Below are positions 54,830 through 64,000 of a stretch of 64,000 nt of DNA, piece by piece. Positions within the stretch are counted from its first letter, which is position 1; each line of letters begins with the position of its first letter. The notes below the pieces were generated by a model that did not search any database, had not been told where the DNA came from, and was given only the letters and a program-made list of their open reading frames with translations. The translations under genes and the position numbers were made by a program. This stretch comes from Bradyrhizobium sp. JYMT SZCCT0180 (GTDB lineage: Bacteria > Pseudomonadota > Alphaproteobacteria > Rhizobiales > Xanthobacteraceae), in contig NZ_JAFCLZ010000003.1 of the NCBI RefSeq assembly GCF_018130165.1, forward strand, positions 1 through 64,000. Reading direction: 5' to 3'.

Positions 54830-54873
54830 GGCACTTTTCGGACATGACCGGCCTAGCTGATAATGTCCGCTCA
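54830..54873. repeat. Short dispersed repeat (copy c)
   Basis: Core of the element at 51997 and 53233: TGGCACTTTTCGGACATG, then AATGTCCGCTCA. It begins 26 bases after the DUF1254 stop and runs into the region just before the small gene at 54935. Confidence 0.6.
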
Positions 54874-54934
54874 CGAGATTGAAGCGGGCATCGAGCACTC
54901 GCAGTTCGAGGTCAGCTTCTGGGGTTGGGCGCCC

Positions 54935-55114
54935 ATGAAGGATTATCAAGCAGCAATCGAGAGGCTCCGCAGGGACGCGGCAGAGGCCGCGCTGATCCGC
55001 GATCTAGGCACCGACATGACCAAACGCGAGATGTTCGACCGACTGCACCAGCACCTCAATCGGCTGGCCGATGAGGTCGAAGAAGCGATAAAAGCCAGCA
55101 AGGAATCGGGTTAG
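54935..55114 (+). CDS. Small conserved helical protein
   Basis: 59 residues, fully helical: MKDYQAAIERLRRDAAEAAL, then REMFDRLHQHLNRLADEVEEAIKAS. An in-frame ATG at 54863 adds 24 residues encoded by the dispersed repeat, so the internal ATG is favoured. No known domain; similar small proteins are common in Bradyrhizobium. Confidence 0.65.
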   Translation: MKDYQAAIERLRRDAAEAALIRDLGTDMTKREMFDRLHQHLNRLADEVEEAIKASKESG

Positions 55115-55525
55115 ACTGGGCTGTCGCGTGACGCCGGGATACACGCTGAACCCCGCATCGCCGGCGCTCTCCGACAAGGCGCCCCCCGCTTGGGGGCCAT
55201 GGGGGGCGGAGCAAGGGTCAACCCTGTCGGATGCGCGCTGGCCCGTCCTCTCGCAAAGAACACTCCGGCACACTCACTAATTAGGTCAACCTTCCCCTTT
55301 CGCGCTATTGACCTAAGGGGCACCAAATAGAAAACCGAAGCTCGTTGAAGCATCCATATCCGCTAAATTCATGAGTTTGCGATTGGCACAAACTGCACCT
55401 GCCATAACTCTCTAGCGAGCGTAAGCTTCGGAATACGCAGGGGGAGAGTACATGCCGTGTGCCGCCCGGGGATCACCGACGCAGCGTGACCGTTGCAATC
55501 GACGGATGGGTCAAGACTTCCCGCT
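55115..55525. other. Intergenic region with an inverted repeat
   Basis: About 410 bases with no convincing gene. TTAGGTCAA (55281-55289) and TTGACCTAA (55308-55316) are perfect 9-base inverted arms 18 bases apart. A GC-rich hairpin-prone stretch, GCGCCCCCCGCTTGGGGGCC, lies near 55180-55200. Confidence 0.55.
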
Positions 55526-55765
55526 TCAGCGGTCCTCTTCGTCAGTCTTTCGCGGCGAGGATTTGCGCGACGGCGCGGGTGCGCCGAGTTCCTGGCAGGG
55601 CAGTTCGGTCCACGATCCATCTGATGTCTGCTGGTAGGAATGGCACGACGATGACGCCGGCTGCTCGCTGGTCTTCGGCGTCTCGGCGTTCTTGGCAAGC
55701 CCGGGTACTGCCGCCGCGAGCAGGGCGGCTGTCGTCGCCACAAAGATCGCGTGTCCTAACCGCAT
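55526..55765 (-). CDS. Small exported Cys-containing protein
   Basis: 79 residues. A signal peptide (about 1-24, ending PGLAK) precedes a Ser/Pro-rich mature part with two Cys (SSSCHSYQQ and ELPCQELG) and a charged tail. AGGGGA lies before the ATG. It is 118 bases downstream of the copper ATPase gene on the same strand and may be co-transcribed; the Cys pair could relate to copper, which is inference. Confidence 0.7.
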   Translation of the reverse strand: MRLGHAIFVATTAALLAAAVPGLAKNAETPKTSEQPASSSCHSYQQTSDGSWTELPCQELGAPAPSRKSSPRKTDEEDR

Positions 55766-55883
55766 GGAAATTCCCCTTTTTGAAAACAGAGTTCCTTTCG
55801 TAGCGGACATTGTGGATTTTTTTTGAACAGAAGGGTGCGTGCGCGCCGGTTTGATTAACGATCTCCAAATCGTGCGCGCGCGT

Positions 55884-58331
<2,448 letters not shown>

Positions 58332-58355
58332 CGCGAATGCAGTCCCTTGCAACCC

Positions 58356-58372
58356 ATACCCTGTAGGGGTAT
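58356..58372. promoter_or_regulatory. CsoR-type copper operator
   Basis: ATACCC-TGTAG-GGGTAT is a perfect inverted repeat with six-base arms and a five-base spacer. It lies 24 bases upstream of the copA start and 9 bases before the csoR start. CsoR proteins bind G/C-tract inverted repeats of this sort and leave DNA on binding Cu(I), so one site can repress both genes. Confidence 0.85.
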
Positions 58373-58381
58373 ATAGGCCGC

Positions 58382-58657
58382 ATGAGAAAAGACATCAAGG
58401 CATCCTGTCAAAAACGTCTGAGCCGCATCGAGGGCCAGGTCCGCGGCCTGTCCCGGATGGTGGACGAGGACCGCTACTGCATCGATATCGTGACGCAGAT
58501 ATCGGCGGTGCGCGCCGCGCTCCGGCGCGTCGAGGAAGAGGTGTTGAAGGATCACGTCTCGCATTGCGTCGAGCACGCGATTGCGAGTGGTGACAAGACG
58601 GATCAGCGCCAGAAGATATCGGAGTTGATGGCGGTCATCGGCCGGTCTGACCGATAA
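58382..58657 (+). CDS. csoR: Copper-sensing repressor CsoR
   Basis: 91 residues, all-helical DUF156 fold. [27 protein letters not shown] holds the first Cys ligand; HVSHCVEHA holds the His and second Cys, the Cys-His-Cys Cu(I) set. [13 protein letters not shown] is the DNA-contacting helix. It is divergent from copA with the operator in the 50-base gap. RcnR-like members use other ligands, and the Cys-x-x set favours copper. Confidence 0.94.
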   Translation: MRKDIKASCQKRLSRIEGQVRGLSRMVDEDRYCIDIVTQISAVRAALRRVEEEVLKDHVSHCVEHAIASGDKTDQRQKISELMAVIGRSDR

Positions 58658-58669
58658 GACGCGATCGTG

Positions 58670-59101
58670 TCACCGCCGGCGGCGTGCAATCGCGCCGGCA
58701 ACGGTCTGCATGGTAATTCCCACGACCCAGCCGAGCATGATCATCCAGGTCCAGGCGAGGTGCGGATCGTGACGCAGCACAATCACGCAAACGGAGGCAA
58801 AGGCTGCGGCCGCGGCGAGGAACGTGCCGACCGCGCTGAGCAATTCCGGCGCGTCGATCTTGCCATCCCAATGCCCGTCCGTCGGCTTGCCATCGGTGTA
58901 GAAGGGACGTTGCGGGGTGTCGATGCCCAGATAGAATCCGACTGCGCCGCCGAGCATCATCAAAAGCAGGAAAGCCTGTGACGTGAACTGCGGGATGCTG
59001 GTGCCGACGAGTGCAGCCACAAACAATCCGCTTGCAGCGCCGGCCATCGCAAGGCCAAGGCGCTCCAGGACGTGCGCGGTCTTTCTGACGCGGGTTTGCA
59101 T
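58670..59101 (-). CDS. Four-pass membrane protein, unknown
   Basis: 143 residues with hydrophobic segments at about 14-34, 40-60, 88-109 and 116-137, and a soluble loop (IDTPQRPFYTDGKPTDGHWDGKID) between the second and third. Basic termini suggest both ends in the cytoplasm. No family recognised. Convergent with csoR, with 12 bases between stops. Tandem repeats lie in its promoter region. Confidence 0.75.
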   Translation of the reverse strand: MQTRVRKTAHVLERLGLAMAGAASGLFVAALVGTSIPQFTSQAFLLLMMLGGAVGFYLGIDTPQRPFYTDGKPTDGHWDGKIDAPELLSAVGTFLAAAAAFASVCVIVLRHDPHLAWTWMIMLGWVVGITMQTVAGAIARRRR

Positions 59102-59150
59102 GGGGCCTCCCGCCGACTGTGAGGAGGGAGGTTAGGCCGTTTTGGTGCCG

Positions 59151-59186
59151 GTTGAAAGACGTCTACAAGTTGAAAGACGTCTACAA
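59151..59186. repeat. Tandem 18-base direct repeat with internal palindromes
   Basis: GTTGAAAGACGTCTACAA occurs twice head to tail (59151-59168 and 59169-59186), each containing the palindrome AGACGTCT, so the two centres are 18 bases apart. It lies 50-85 bases upstream of the leftward membrane protein start. It could be a repeated operator or a recent slippage product. Confidence 0.85.
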
Positions 59187-59305
59187 GGAGACGTGATACG
59201 TGCCGACGGATTCGTGTAAGCGGTGGCTACGGATAAGCGTGATGCGCCAGCCAGCGCGGTGAATCAGGCCGCGCCACCGTCCTGCGAAACGATTGCTAGT
59301 TCTTG

Positions 59306-59689
59306 CTAATTCTTGGCGCGGATGAAGCCTGCAAGCTTGCCCTTCTGGGTCTCGCACCAGGTCGACATGCCGACGCGCCGCTGGTCGAGGTCCGTCGTCC
59401 TCGTCGCGGTGGCGACCTCCTGCAAGAGCAGGTCATCCGGGCGCTCACCCATTTTTCCGCCGGTATGCACGTACGCAATGGCCTTTCGGACCTGCTCGGT
59501 GGTGCCATCCGGCTGCTGCATCTCCTGGGCCTTCTGCACCAGATCCTGATAGACGACATCCGTGCCGGGGCATTCCACCTTGGCCGCGAACGCCTGCAAC
59601 ATCAGCGTCACATATTCCGAGCGAGGGCCGGCATGCGCCGCCGTCGAAACGAAAACCAAACCAACAAGCAACGCTGCACCGCGCATCAT
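59306..59689 (-). CDS. Small exported protein, unknown
   Basis: 127 residues. A signal peptide (about 1-20, ending AAHAG) precedes a helical mature domain with two Cys (VECPGTDVV and STWCETQKG), which could pair. GGGAGAGG precedes the ATG. No family recognised. It lies 118 bases past the stop of the acyl-CoA synthetase gene on the same strand. Confidence 0.75.
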   Translation of the reverse strand: MMRGAALLVGLVFVSTAAHAGPRSEYVTLMLQAFAAKVECPGTDVVYQDLVQKAQEMQQPDGTTEQVRKAIAYVHTGGKMGERPDDLLLQEVATATRTTDLDQRRVGMSTWCETQKGKLAGFIRAKN

Positions 59690-59806
59690 GACCTCTCCCT
59701 GACACTCTTCCTTGGGCTTTTCCGGTTTTTTCCTTAGGCTTTTCCGGTTTTGGCGAGGCTAGCGCCGACGGCAGCCCCGCACAACCTTCGAAAAGTATCC
59801 GGCGCA

Positions 59807-61411
59807 TCAAAGCGCCGTCAGTTCGCCCTTTGCCCAGATCTCGCGCAACTTGAACTTCTGGATCTTGCCGGAGCCCGTCAGCGGAAACGCCTCGACCACG
59901 AACCAGTGTTTGGGCGTCTTGTGCGGGGCCAGCGAGGCCCGCATGTAGGCCGACAGTTCCTCCTTGTCGATCACGGCGCCTTGCGCCGGGCGGATGAAGG
60001 CGGCGACTTCCTCGCCCCATTTTTCGTGCGGCAGTCCGACCACGGCGATCTCGCTGATCTTGGGATGGCGGAACAGCAGTTCCTCGAGTTCGCGCGGATA
60101 GATGTTCTCGCCGCCGCGGATGATCATGTCCTTGAGCCGGCCCTCGACGGTGCAGTAGCCGCGGGCGTCCATCGCGCAGAGGTCGCCGGTATGCAGCCAG
60201 CCATCGGCGTCGATGGAAGCGGCCGTGGCGTCCGGCATCTCGAAATAGCCGAGCATGACGTGGTAGCCGCGCGTGCAGAACTCGCCGATCTCGCCGATCG
60301 GCACGGTCTCGCCGGTGTCGGGATTGACGATCTTGTTCTCCATGTTCGGCAGCGGCAGGCCGATGGTGCCGGCCTTGTCCTCGATGGTGTCCGACGTCTT
60401 GGTCATCGCCGCCACCGGCGAGCATTCGGTCTGGCCGAACACGATGGTGAAGGGCGCGCCGAGCTCCTTTTCGAACCGCGTCACCAGTGCGGCCGGCACG
60501 GTCGAACCGCCCGAGCAGATCGCCTTGACCGACGACAGGTCTGTCGTGGCGAAGGAGGGATGCTCCAGCATCGCCACCAGCATGGTGGGAACGCCCACCA
60601 TGGCGTTGCCACGATAGGTCGCGAACATTTCCAGCACGAGGCCCGGCTCGAACGCTTCGATCAGCACCTGGGTTGCCGCGCGCGAGACCGCGCCGAGCAC
60701 GCAGCAGACGCATCCGCCGGTGTGGAACAGCGGCATCGTGGTGATGAAGACGTCGCCGGGCTCGACCCCCATCTGCACGGCGGTATCGGCGCCGTTATTG
60801 GCAAGCCCGCGGTGATGCAGCAGCGCGCCCTTTGGGAATCCGGTGGTGCCCGACGTATACTGGATCATTACCGGATCGGTCGGCTTGACGTCCGGCAGCG
60901 CGATACTGTGGTCGTCGCCGGCGGCGATGAAGGTATCCCAGTCGTCGAACGAGATGATCTCGTGCAATTCCGGGCAGCGCGGCGCGACCTGATGCACCGT
61001 TTCCAGCATCGGATTGCCGCGGAACGCCGGCACCACGAAGACGCCGGCCGCGCGGGACTGCTTCAGTACATATTCGACCTCGTTGGCGCGAAAGCCGGGA
61101 TTGACGGTGACCAGCACCATCCCGGCCATCGCGGCGCCGAACTCCATCATCACCCATTCCGGCAAATTATACGCCCAGACGGCGACCCGCTCGCCCGGCT
61201 TGAAGCGGCGGAGCAGGGCGCGCGCCGTACGCTGCGCCTCGGCGTGAAGTTCCGCATAGGTCCACTGGCGCCGCGCCGCGGGGTCGGGGACGCCCGCAAT
61301 CAGCGCGAGCCGGTCCGGCGCCGACCGTGCGGCCTGCTCCAGCAGCTGGCCGAGCGTGACGTCGCGGACGGTGGTGGAAACACCCGCGACGTGAGATTCC
61401 TTCAAGGCCAT
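59807..61411 (-). CDS. AMP-dependent acyl-CoA synthetase
   Basis: 534 residues. The adenylate-forming motifs are IQYTSGTTGFPKGALLHH, FGQTECSPVAAMT, the A8 region DGWLHTGDLCAMDARGYCTVEGRLKDMIIRGGENIYP and the catalytic Lys in GSGKIQKFKL. It activates a fatty or other carboxylic acid to the CoA thioester; chain length cannot be told. Start at ATG 61411, with GGGAGAG 5 bases upstream, in preference to the ATG four codons earlier. Confidence 0.94.
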   Translation of the reverse strand: MALKESHVAGVSTTVRDVTLGQLLEQAARSAPDRLALIAGVPDPAARRQWTYAELHAEAQRTARALLRRFKPGERVAVWAYNLPEWVMMEFGAAMAGMVLVTVNPGFRANEVEYVLKQSRAAGVFVVPAFRGNPMLETVHQVAPRCPELHEIISFDDWDTFIAAGDDHSIALPDVKPTDPVMIQYTSGTTGFPKGALLHHRGLANNGADTAVQMGVEPGDVFITTMPLFHTGGCVCCVLGAVSRAATQVLIEAFEPGLVLEMFATYRGNAMVGVPTMLVAMLEHPSFATTDLSSVKAICSGGSTVPAALVTRFEKELGAPFTIVFGQTECSPVAAMTKTSDTIEDKAGTIGLPLPNMENKIVNPDTGETVPIGEIGEFCTRGYHVMLGYFEMPDATAASIDADGWLHTGDLCAMDARGYCTVEGRLKDMIIRGGENIYPRELEELLFRHPKISEIAVVGLPHEKWGEEVAAFIRPAQGAVIDKEELSAYMRASLAPHKTPKHWFVVEAFPLTGSGKIQKFKLREIWAKGELTAL

Positions 61412-61660
61412 TGTCTCTCCCATGGGTCTTTGCCGCTATGATGCCAATTTGCGGCAATTGACCGGACTATGGCATCCGCCGTTTGTGTTTTGCAGCCGGG
61501 TTCCGAAAGAAAATTTGCGGTTTTGCCAGCCTCGTCGGTCGCTTGTGAAAAGCGGCCGGCCTGTTCCCTGGGTAACAGCGTCCGGCTCTGAAAGGCGGCA
61601 TTCTCCTGATCACGAACAGAGGACGCGATGGTCGCGCCCAGCACCCCAAGGAGAATTGCC

Positions 61661-61819
61661 ATGACGACCCAGATCGAACGCTTCGCTGCCCGCAATGAAC
61701 TCGCCGAAAACGAGCTTGATATCGTGTCGGGCGGCGTGCGCCATGAAATCACGCGCGAAGAATGGGAACGCCGGGCCGCGACCAACACGTTCGACAAGCC
61801 GGATGCCAAGAAGAGATAA
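61661..61819 (+). CDS. Small double-glycine leader peptide (bacteriocin/RiPP-like precursor)
   Basis: 52 residues. ELAENELDIVSGG fits the double-glycine leader pattern (L-x4-EL-x2-V-x-GG), with a predicted cut after Gly25 and a charged 27-residue remainder (VRHEITREEWERR...). AAGGAG lies 9 bases before the ATG, and a strong terminator follows 23 bases after the stop, so it is a self-contained unit. No peptidase-transporter or modification enzyme is nearby. Related short peptides occur in bradyrhizobia as I recall; their function is unknown. Confidence 0.7.
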   Translation: MTTQIERFAARNELAENELDIVSGGVRHEITREEWERRAATNTFDKPDAKKR

Positions 61820-61841
61820 CTGCGCGGAATGTCTGATTTGG

Positions 61842-61866
61842 AGGCCCGGACGCCCCGTCCGGGCCT
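61842..61866 (+). terminator. Rho-independent terminator of the small peptide gene
   Basis: AGGCCCGGACG (61842-61852), loop CCC, CGTCCGGGCCT (61856-61866), a perfect 11-base stem followed by TTGCGTTTTC. Confidence 0.85.
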
Positions 61867-61948
61867 TTGCGTTTTCGCCCTCGGCTGATCCGGCCGCCAT
61901 CGTGTTAGGATGACGCGCGACGTGTGTCACACCGAGGGGACGGCCGCC

Positions 61949-62737
61949 ATGAGCTTATTGAACAATCCATTCGACCCCGCCCGCGAGGCGGCGCTGGTGA
62001 CGGGCGCCGGCAACGGCATTGGCCGGGCCATCGCGCAGGCGCTGGTCGGCGAGGGCGTGCGGACCGTATTCGCCGATATCAGCGAGGAGCGGGTCGTGGC
62101 TGCGATCAAGGCTTCGCCGCGGCCGGAACTGGCCGTGCCGTGGGTCGGTGATCTCGCCAACGCCGCCGCGCGCGAAACGCTACTGAAGGACGCGCAGTCC
62201 GCCGTCGGGCGGGTGACCCATTTCGTGCACAGCGCCTCGCCGCCGCGGCGGGAGGCCGATCATGCCATGGCCGTCAGCACCGAGATTTGGGCGCAGATGC
62301 ATGCGGTCAATCTCGAGGCCGGCTTTCACCTTTCGCGCGAACTGGCGCGGGGGCTGATCGCGGCGAAACAGCCCGGCTCGTTCCTACTGCTGACCTCGCT
62401 GCACTCAGGCACGCCGCGCAATCTGCCGCATTATTCGACCGCCAAGGCCGGGATGGCGATGCTGGTGAAGGAGCTCGCCAAAACGTTCGGTCGCTACGGT
62501 ATCCGCGTTAACGCGCTGGTGCCCGGCGCGATTGCGGCCGGCGGTTTTGTTGCCGACCCGTCGCTGGCAAAACACATTCCGCTCGGCCGTCTCGGGGAAG
62601 CCGGCGACCTCGCGCCGCTGGCGCTGGCGGTGCTCTCGAACCGGGTATCGGCCTATGTCACGGGATCGGCGATCACGATCGACGGCGGCCTGTCGCTGAC
62701 CAACTGGTTCGAACCGCCGGAGCTCGGAGAAATCTGA
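61949..62737 (+). CDS. Short-chain dehydrogenase/reductase
   Basis: 262 residues. TGAGNGIGRAIA is the cofactor motif. The active site is Ser in LLLTSLHSG and Tyr-x3-Lys in HYSTAKAGM, and the end VTGSAITIDGG is typical. HSAS replaces the NNAG motif. The substrate is unknown. ATG at 61949 with GAGGGGA upstream. Confidence 0.93.
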   Translation: MSLLNNPFDPAREAALVTGAGNGIGRAIAQALVGEGVRTVFADISEERVVAAIKASPRPELAVPWVGDLANAAARETLLKDAQSAVGRVTHFVHSASPPRREADHAMAVSTEIWAQMHAVNLEAGFHLSRELARGLIAAKQPGSFLLLTSLHSGTPRNLPHYSTAKAGMAMLVKELAKTFGRYGIRVNALVPGAIAAGGFVADPSLAKHIPLGRLGEAGDLAPLALAVLSNRVSAYVTGSAITIDGGLSLTNWFEPPELGEI

Positions 62738-62858
62738 GGCGGAACCCGGATGAGGGGTGCCCGGCGTGGAACGAGCGGGCCGGTTCGGCGGTTCTCACAA
62801 CAGGCCGCAGCCCTGCAGGGGAACCGGTTGCTGCGGCGCCAACCTCAGGGAGCGCGAC

Positions 62859-63044
62859 ATGACATCCGAGATGCAAATCCACACCATCGCGCGGCAGATG
62901 CTCGAAAAGCACGGCCCGGCGGCGATCGCCCAGGCGGCGCAGAACGCCGTCGCCTGCGAGCGCAAGGGCGAGGCCGAGGAGGCCAGCGAGTGGCGCCATA
63001 TCGAGGACGCTATGAAGATGATGCGGGGACCGCATCAGAGCTGA
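62859..63044 (+). CDS. Small conserved protein, unknown
   Basis: 61 residues, helical: MQIHTIARQMLEKHGPAAIA, then WRHIEDAMKMMRGPHQS. The tail is a pattern I have seen in many bradyrhizobial small proteins. CAGGGAG precedes the ATG at 62859; an upstream extension of 34 codons is not family-like. Confidence 0.75.
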   Translation: MTSEMQIHTIARQMLEKHGPAAIAQAAQNAVACERKGEAEEASEWRHIEDAMKMMRGPHQS

Positions 63045-63115
63045 AGGTCGCCCCGGCGTCCGGTCCCGGAGGATGACGGCAGTGAACCCTTTTCCATTGG
63101 CCGCGACCAAAGGGC

Positions 63116-63256
63116 ATGGAAAACATAGCTCAATACATCGGCGTGACGCTGATACTCGGCGTCTTCGTCTGGGGCATGATCGGCTTCTATCGCGGCCTGT
63201 CGATGCCTGGGAATGAGCATCGTCTGGATCGCACGGGCGATACCTGGTTGAGCTGA
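63116..63256 (+). CDS. Tiny single-pass membrane protein
   Basis: 46 residues. One hydrophobic segment (about 7-25, YIGVTLILGVFVWGMIGFY) is followed by a polar tail (MPGNEHRLDRTGDTWLS). AAAGGG lies just upstream of the ATG. No family recognised. Confidence 0.6.
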   Translation: MENIAQYIGVTLILGVFVWGMIGFYRGLSMPGNEHRLDRTGDTWLS

Positions 63257-63316
63257 ACCCGGTGCTGCTGACGCCGGCTCGCGCGCACCCGGCGGTCGTG
63301 CTAGCCTGCCGCCACC

Positions 63317-63907
63317 ATGACCCATCGCATTCTGGTCCTCTACGGCTCCTATCGCTCTGACCGCATGGGCATCCGTCTCGCCCAGTTCATCGTCGAAGGC
63401 CTGCGCGGCCGCGGCGACGATGTCGAGCTGATCGACGCCAAGGCGGTCGGCCTGCCAATGCTGGACCGGATGTACAAGGAGCATCCGAAAGGCCAGGCGC
63501 CGGCGGTGCTCGAAGAGCTCGCGGGAAAGATCCGCGGTGCCGATGGCTTTGTCTTCATCACCGGCGAATACAATTGGGGCATGCAGCCCGGCCTGAAAAA
63601 CCTCACCGACCATTTTCTCGAAGAGTGGTTCTGGCGCCCGGCCGCCATCGTCAGCTATTCGGCCGGCCGTCTCTCCGGCGCCCGCGCCGCGACCGCCTGG
63701 CACGGCACGCTCTCCGAGATGGGCATGGTGGTGATCTCTTCCACGATCGGGGTCGGGCCGATCGCGCAAACCCTCACCGACGACGGCAGGCCGACCGGCG
63801 AGGCCGGCAAGGCGCTGGAGCGGGCGTTCCCCCGCTTTGCGGATGATCTGGCGTGGTGGGTGGAAGCGGCCAAGGCGCAGCGGGCGAAGCAGGCGCCGCC
63901 GTATTGA
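63317..63907 (+). CDS. NADPH-dependent FMN reductase family protein
   Basis: 196 residues, flavodoxin-like. VLYGSYRSDRMGIRLA is the phosphate-binding loop for FMN, DGFVFITGEYNWGMQPGLKNLTDHF the isoalloxazine-contacting segment. It resembles the ChrR/azoreductase group; the acceptor is unknown. Confidence 0.92.
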   Translation: MTHRILVLYGSYRSDRMGIRLAQFIVEGLRGRGDDVELIDAKAVGLPMLDRMYKEHPKGQAPAVLEELAGKIRGADGFVFITGEYNWGMQPGLKNLTDHFLEEWFWRPAAIVSYSAGRLSGARAATAWHGTLSEMGMVVISSTIGVGPIAQTLTDDGRPTGEAGKALERAFPRFADDLAWWVEAAKAQRAKQAPPY

Positions 63908-63916
63908 GCGGCTAAG

Positions 63917-64000
63917 TCAGATGGCAGCAGCGGCTGCCGCGCCATGCTTGGCGTACCATTTCGGCCCCGGGCCGCGCATGTAATGCCGCTCGGGCCGGTA
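63917..64000 (-). CDS. C-terminal end of a leftward gene cut by the window edge
   Basis: An open frame enters from the right and stops at 63917 (TGA). It encodes about 27 residues ending RPERHYMRGPGPKWYAKHG and six Ala and an Ile. Too little to identify. Confidence 0.45.
   Translation of the reverse strand, partial: YRPERHYMRGPGPKWYAKHGAAAAAAI

Overview
The window looks like chromosomal core DNA of a Bradyrhizobium-like alphaproteobacterium (Nitrobacteraceae). This rests on the high GC content, rhizobial marker genes (a type II glutamine synthetase with a DUF2735 gene beside it, a two-domain malic enzyme fused to a phosphotransacetylase-like domain, PF04392 substrate-binding proteins) and intergenic palindromic repeats of the kind I know from Bradyrhizobium genomes. 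No rRNA, tRNA, CRISPR array or intact insertion sequence was seen.

Layout. 0-9 kb: repeat-filled intergenic DNA, selO, aspS, a large membrane-anchored protein, maeB and a DoxX protein; a decayed second copy of the aspS 3' end lies just before maeB. 9-18.5 kb: envelope and secreted proteins (polysaccharide deacetylase, glutathione peroxidase-like, L,D-transpeptidase, CreA, two tiny paralogous secreted peptides, a serine hydrolase, a TPR protein). 18.6-21.6 kb: a translationally coupled pair of paralogous membrane proteins with collagen-like Gly-rich tails and somewhat different codon use. This is the least explained unit here. 22-26 kb: a MocR-type regulator divergent from a PNPOx-like gene and an M20 deacylase, with direct repeats between them. 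27-31.7 kb: a cobalamin/siderophore-type binding protein without a leader, a hotdog thioesterase, and an aldoxime dehydratase-nitrilase pair with an AraC regulator.

31.8-38.3 kb: assorted single genes (GNAT, ABM monooxygenase, DUF2161, VOC, SDR, SGNH hydrolase, tyrosine phosphatase, lysozyme-inhibitor-like) and a frameshifted orphan antitoxin. 38.6-40 kb: glnII behind a canonical sigma-54 promoter. 40-43 kb: two paralogous double-GrlR-like proteins around a leaderless ModA-like protein. 43-51 kb: ABC-F ATPase, GDPD, MBL hydrolase, FAD oxidoreductase with a hexapeptide acetyltransferase, and a chemotaxis receptor. 50.7-55.3 kb: a repeat-rich region with a gene remnant, a substrate-binding protein and a DUF1254 protein, each bordered by copies of one short repeat. 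55.5-59.7 kb: copper export ATPase divergent from csoR, with a clear operator between them. 59.8-64 kb: acyl-CoA synthetase, a small double-glycine-leader peptide with its own terminator, an SDR, small conserved proteins and an FMN reductase.

Most genes are single transcription units or pairs. The clearest functional units are copper homeostasis (csoR/copA), nitrogen assimilation (glnII), and aldoxime to nitrile to carboxylic acid conversion (oxd/nit/araC). Function calls are by recognition of motifs and family sequence patterns; no database search was run.
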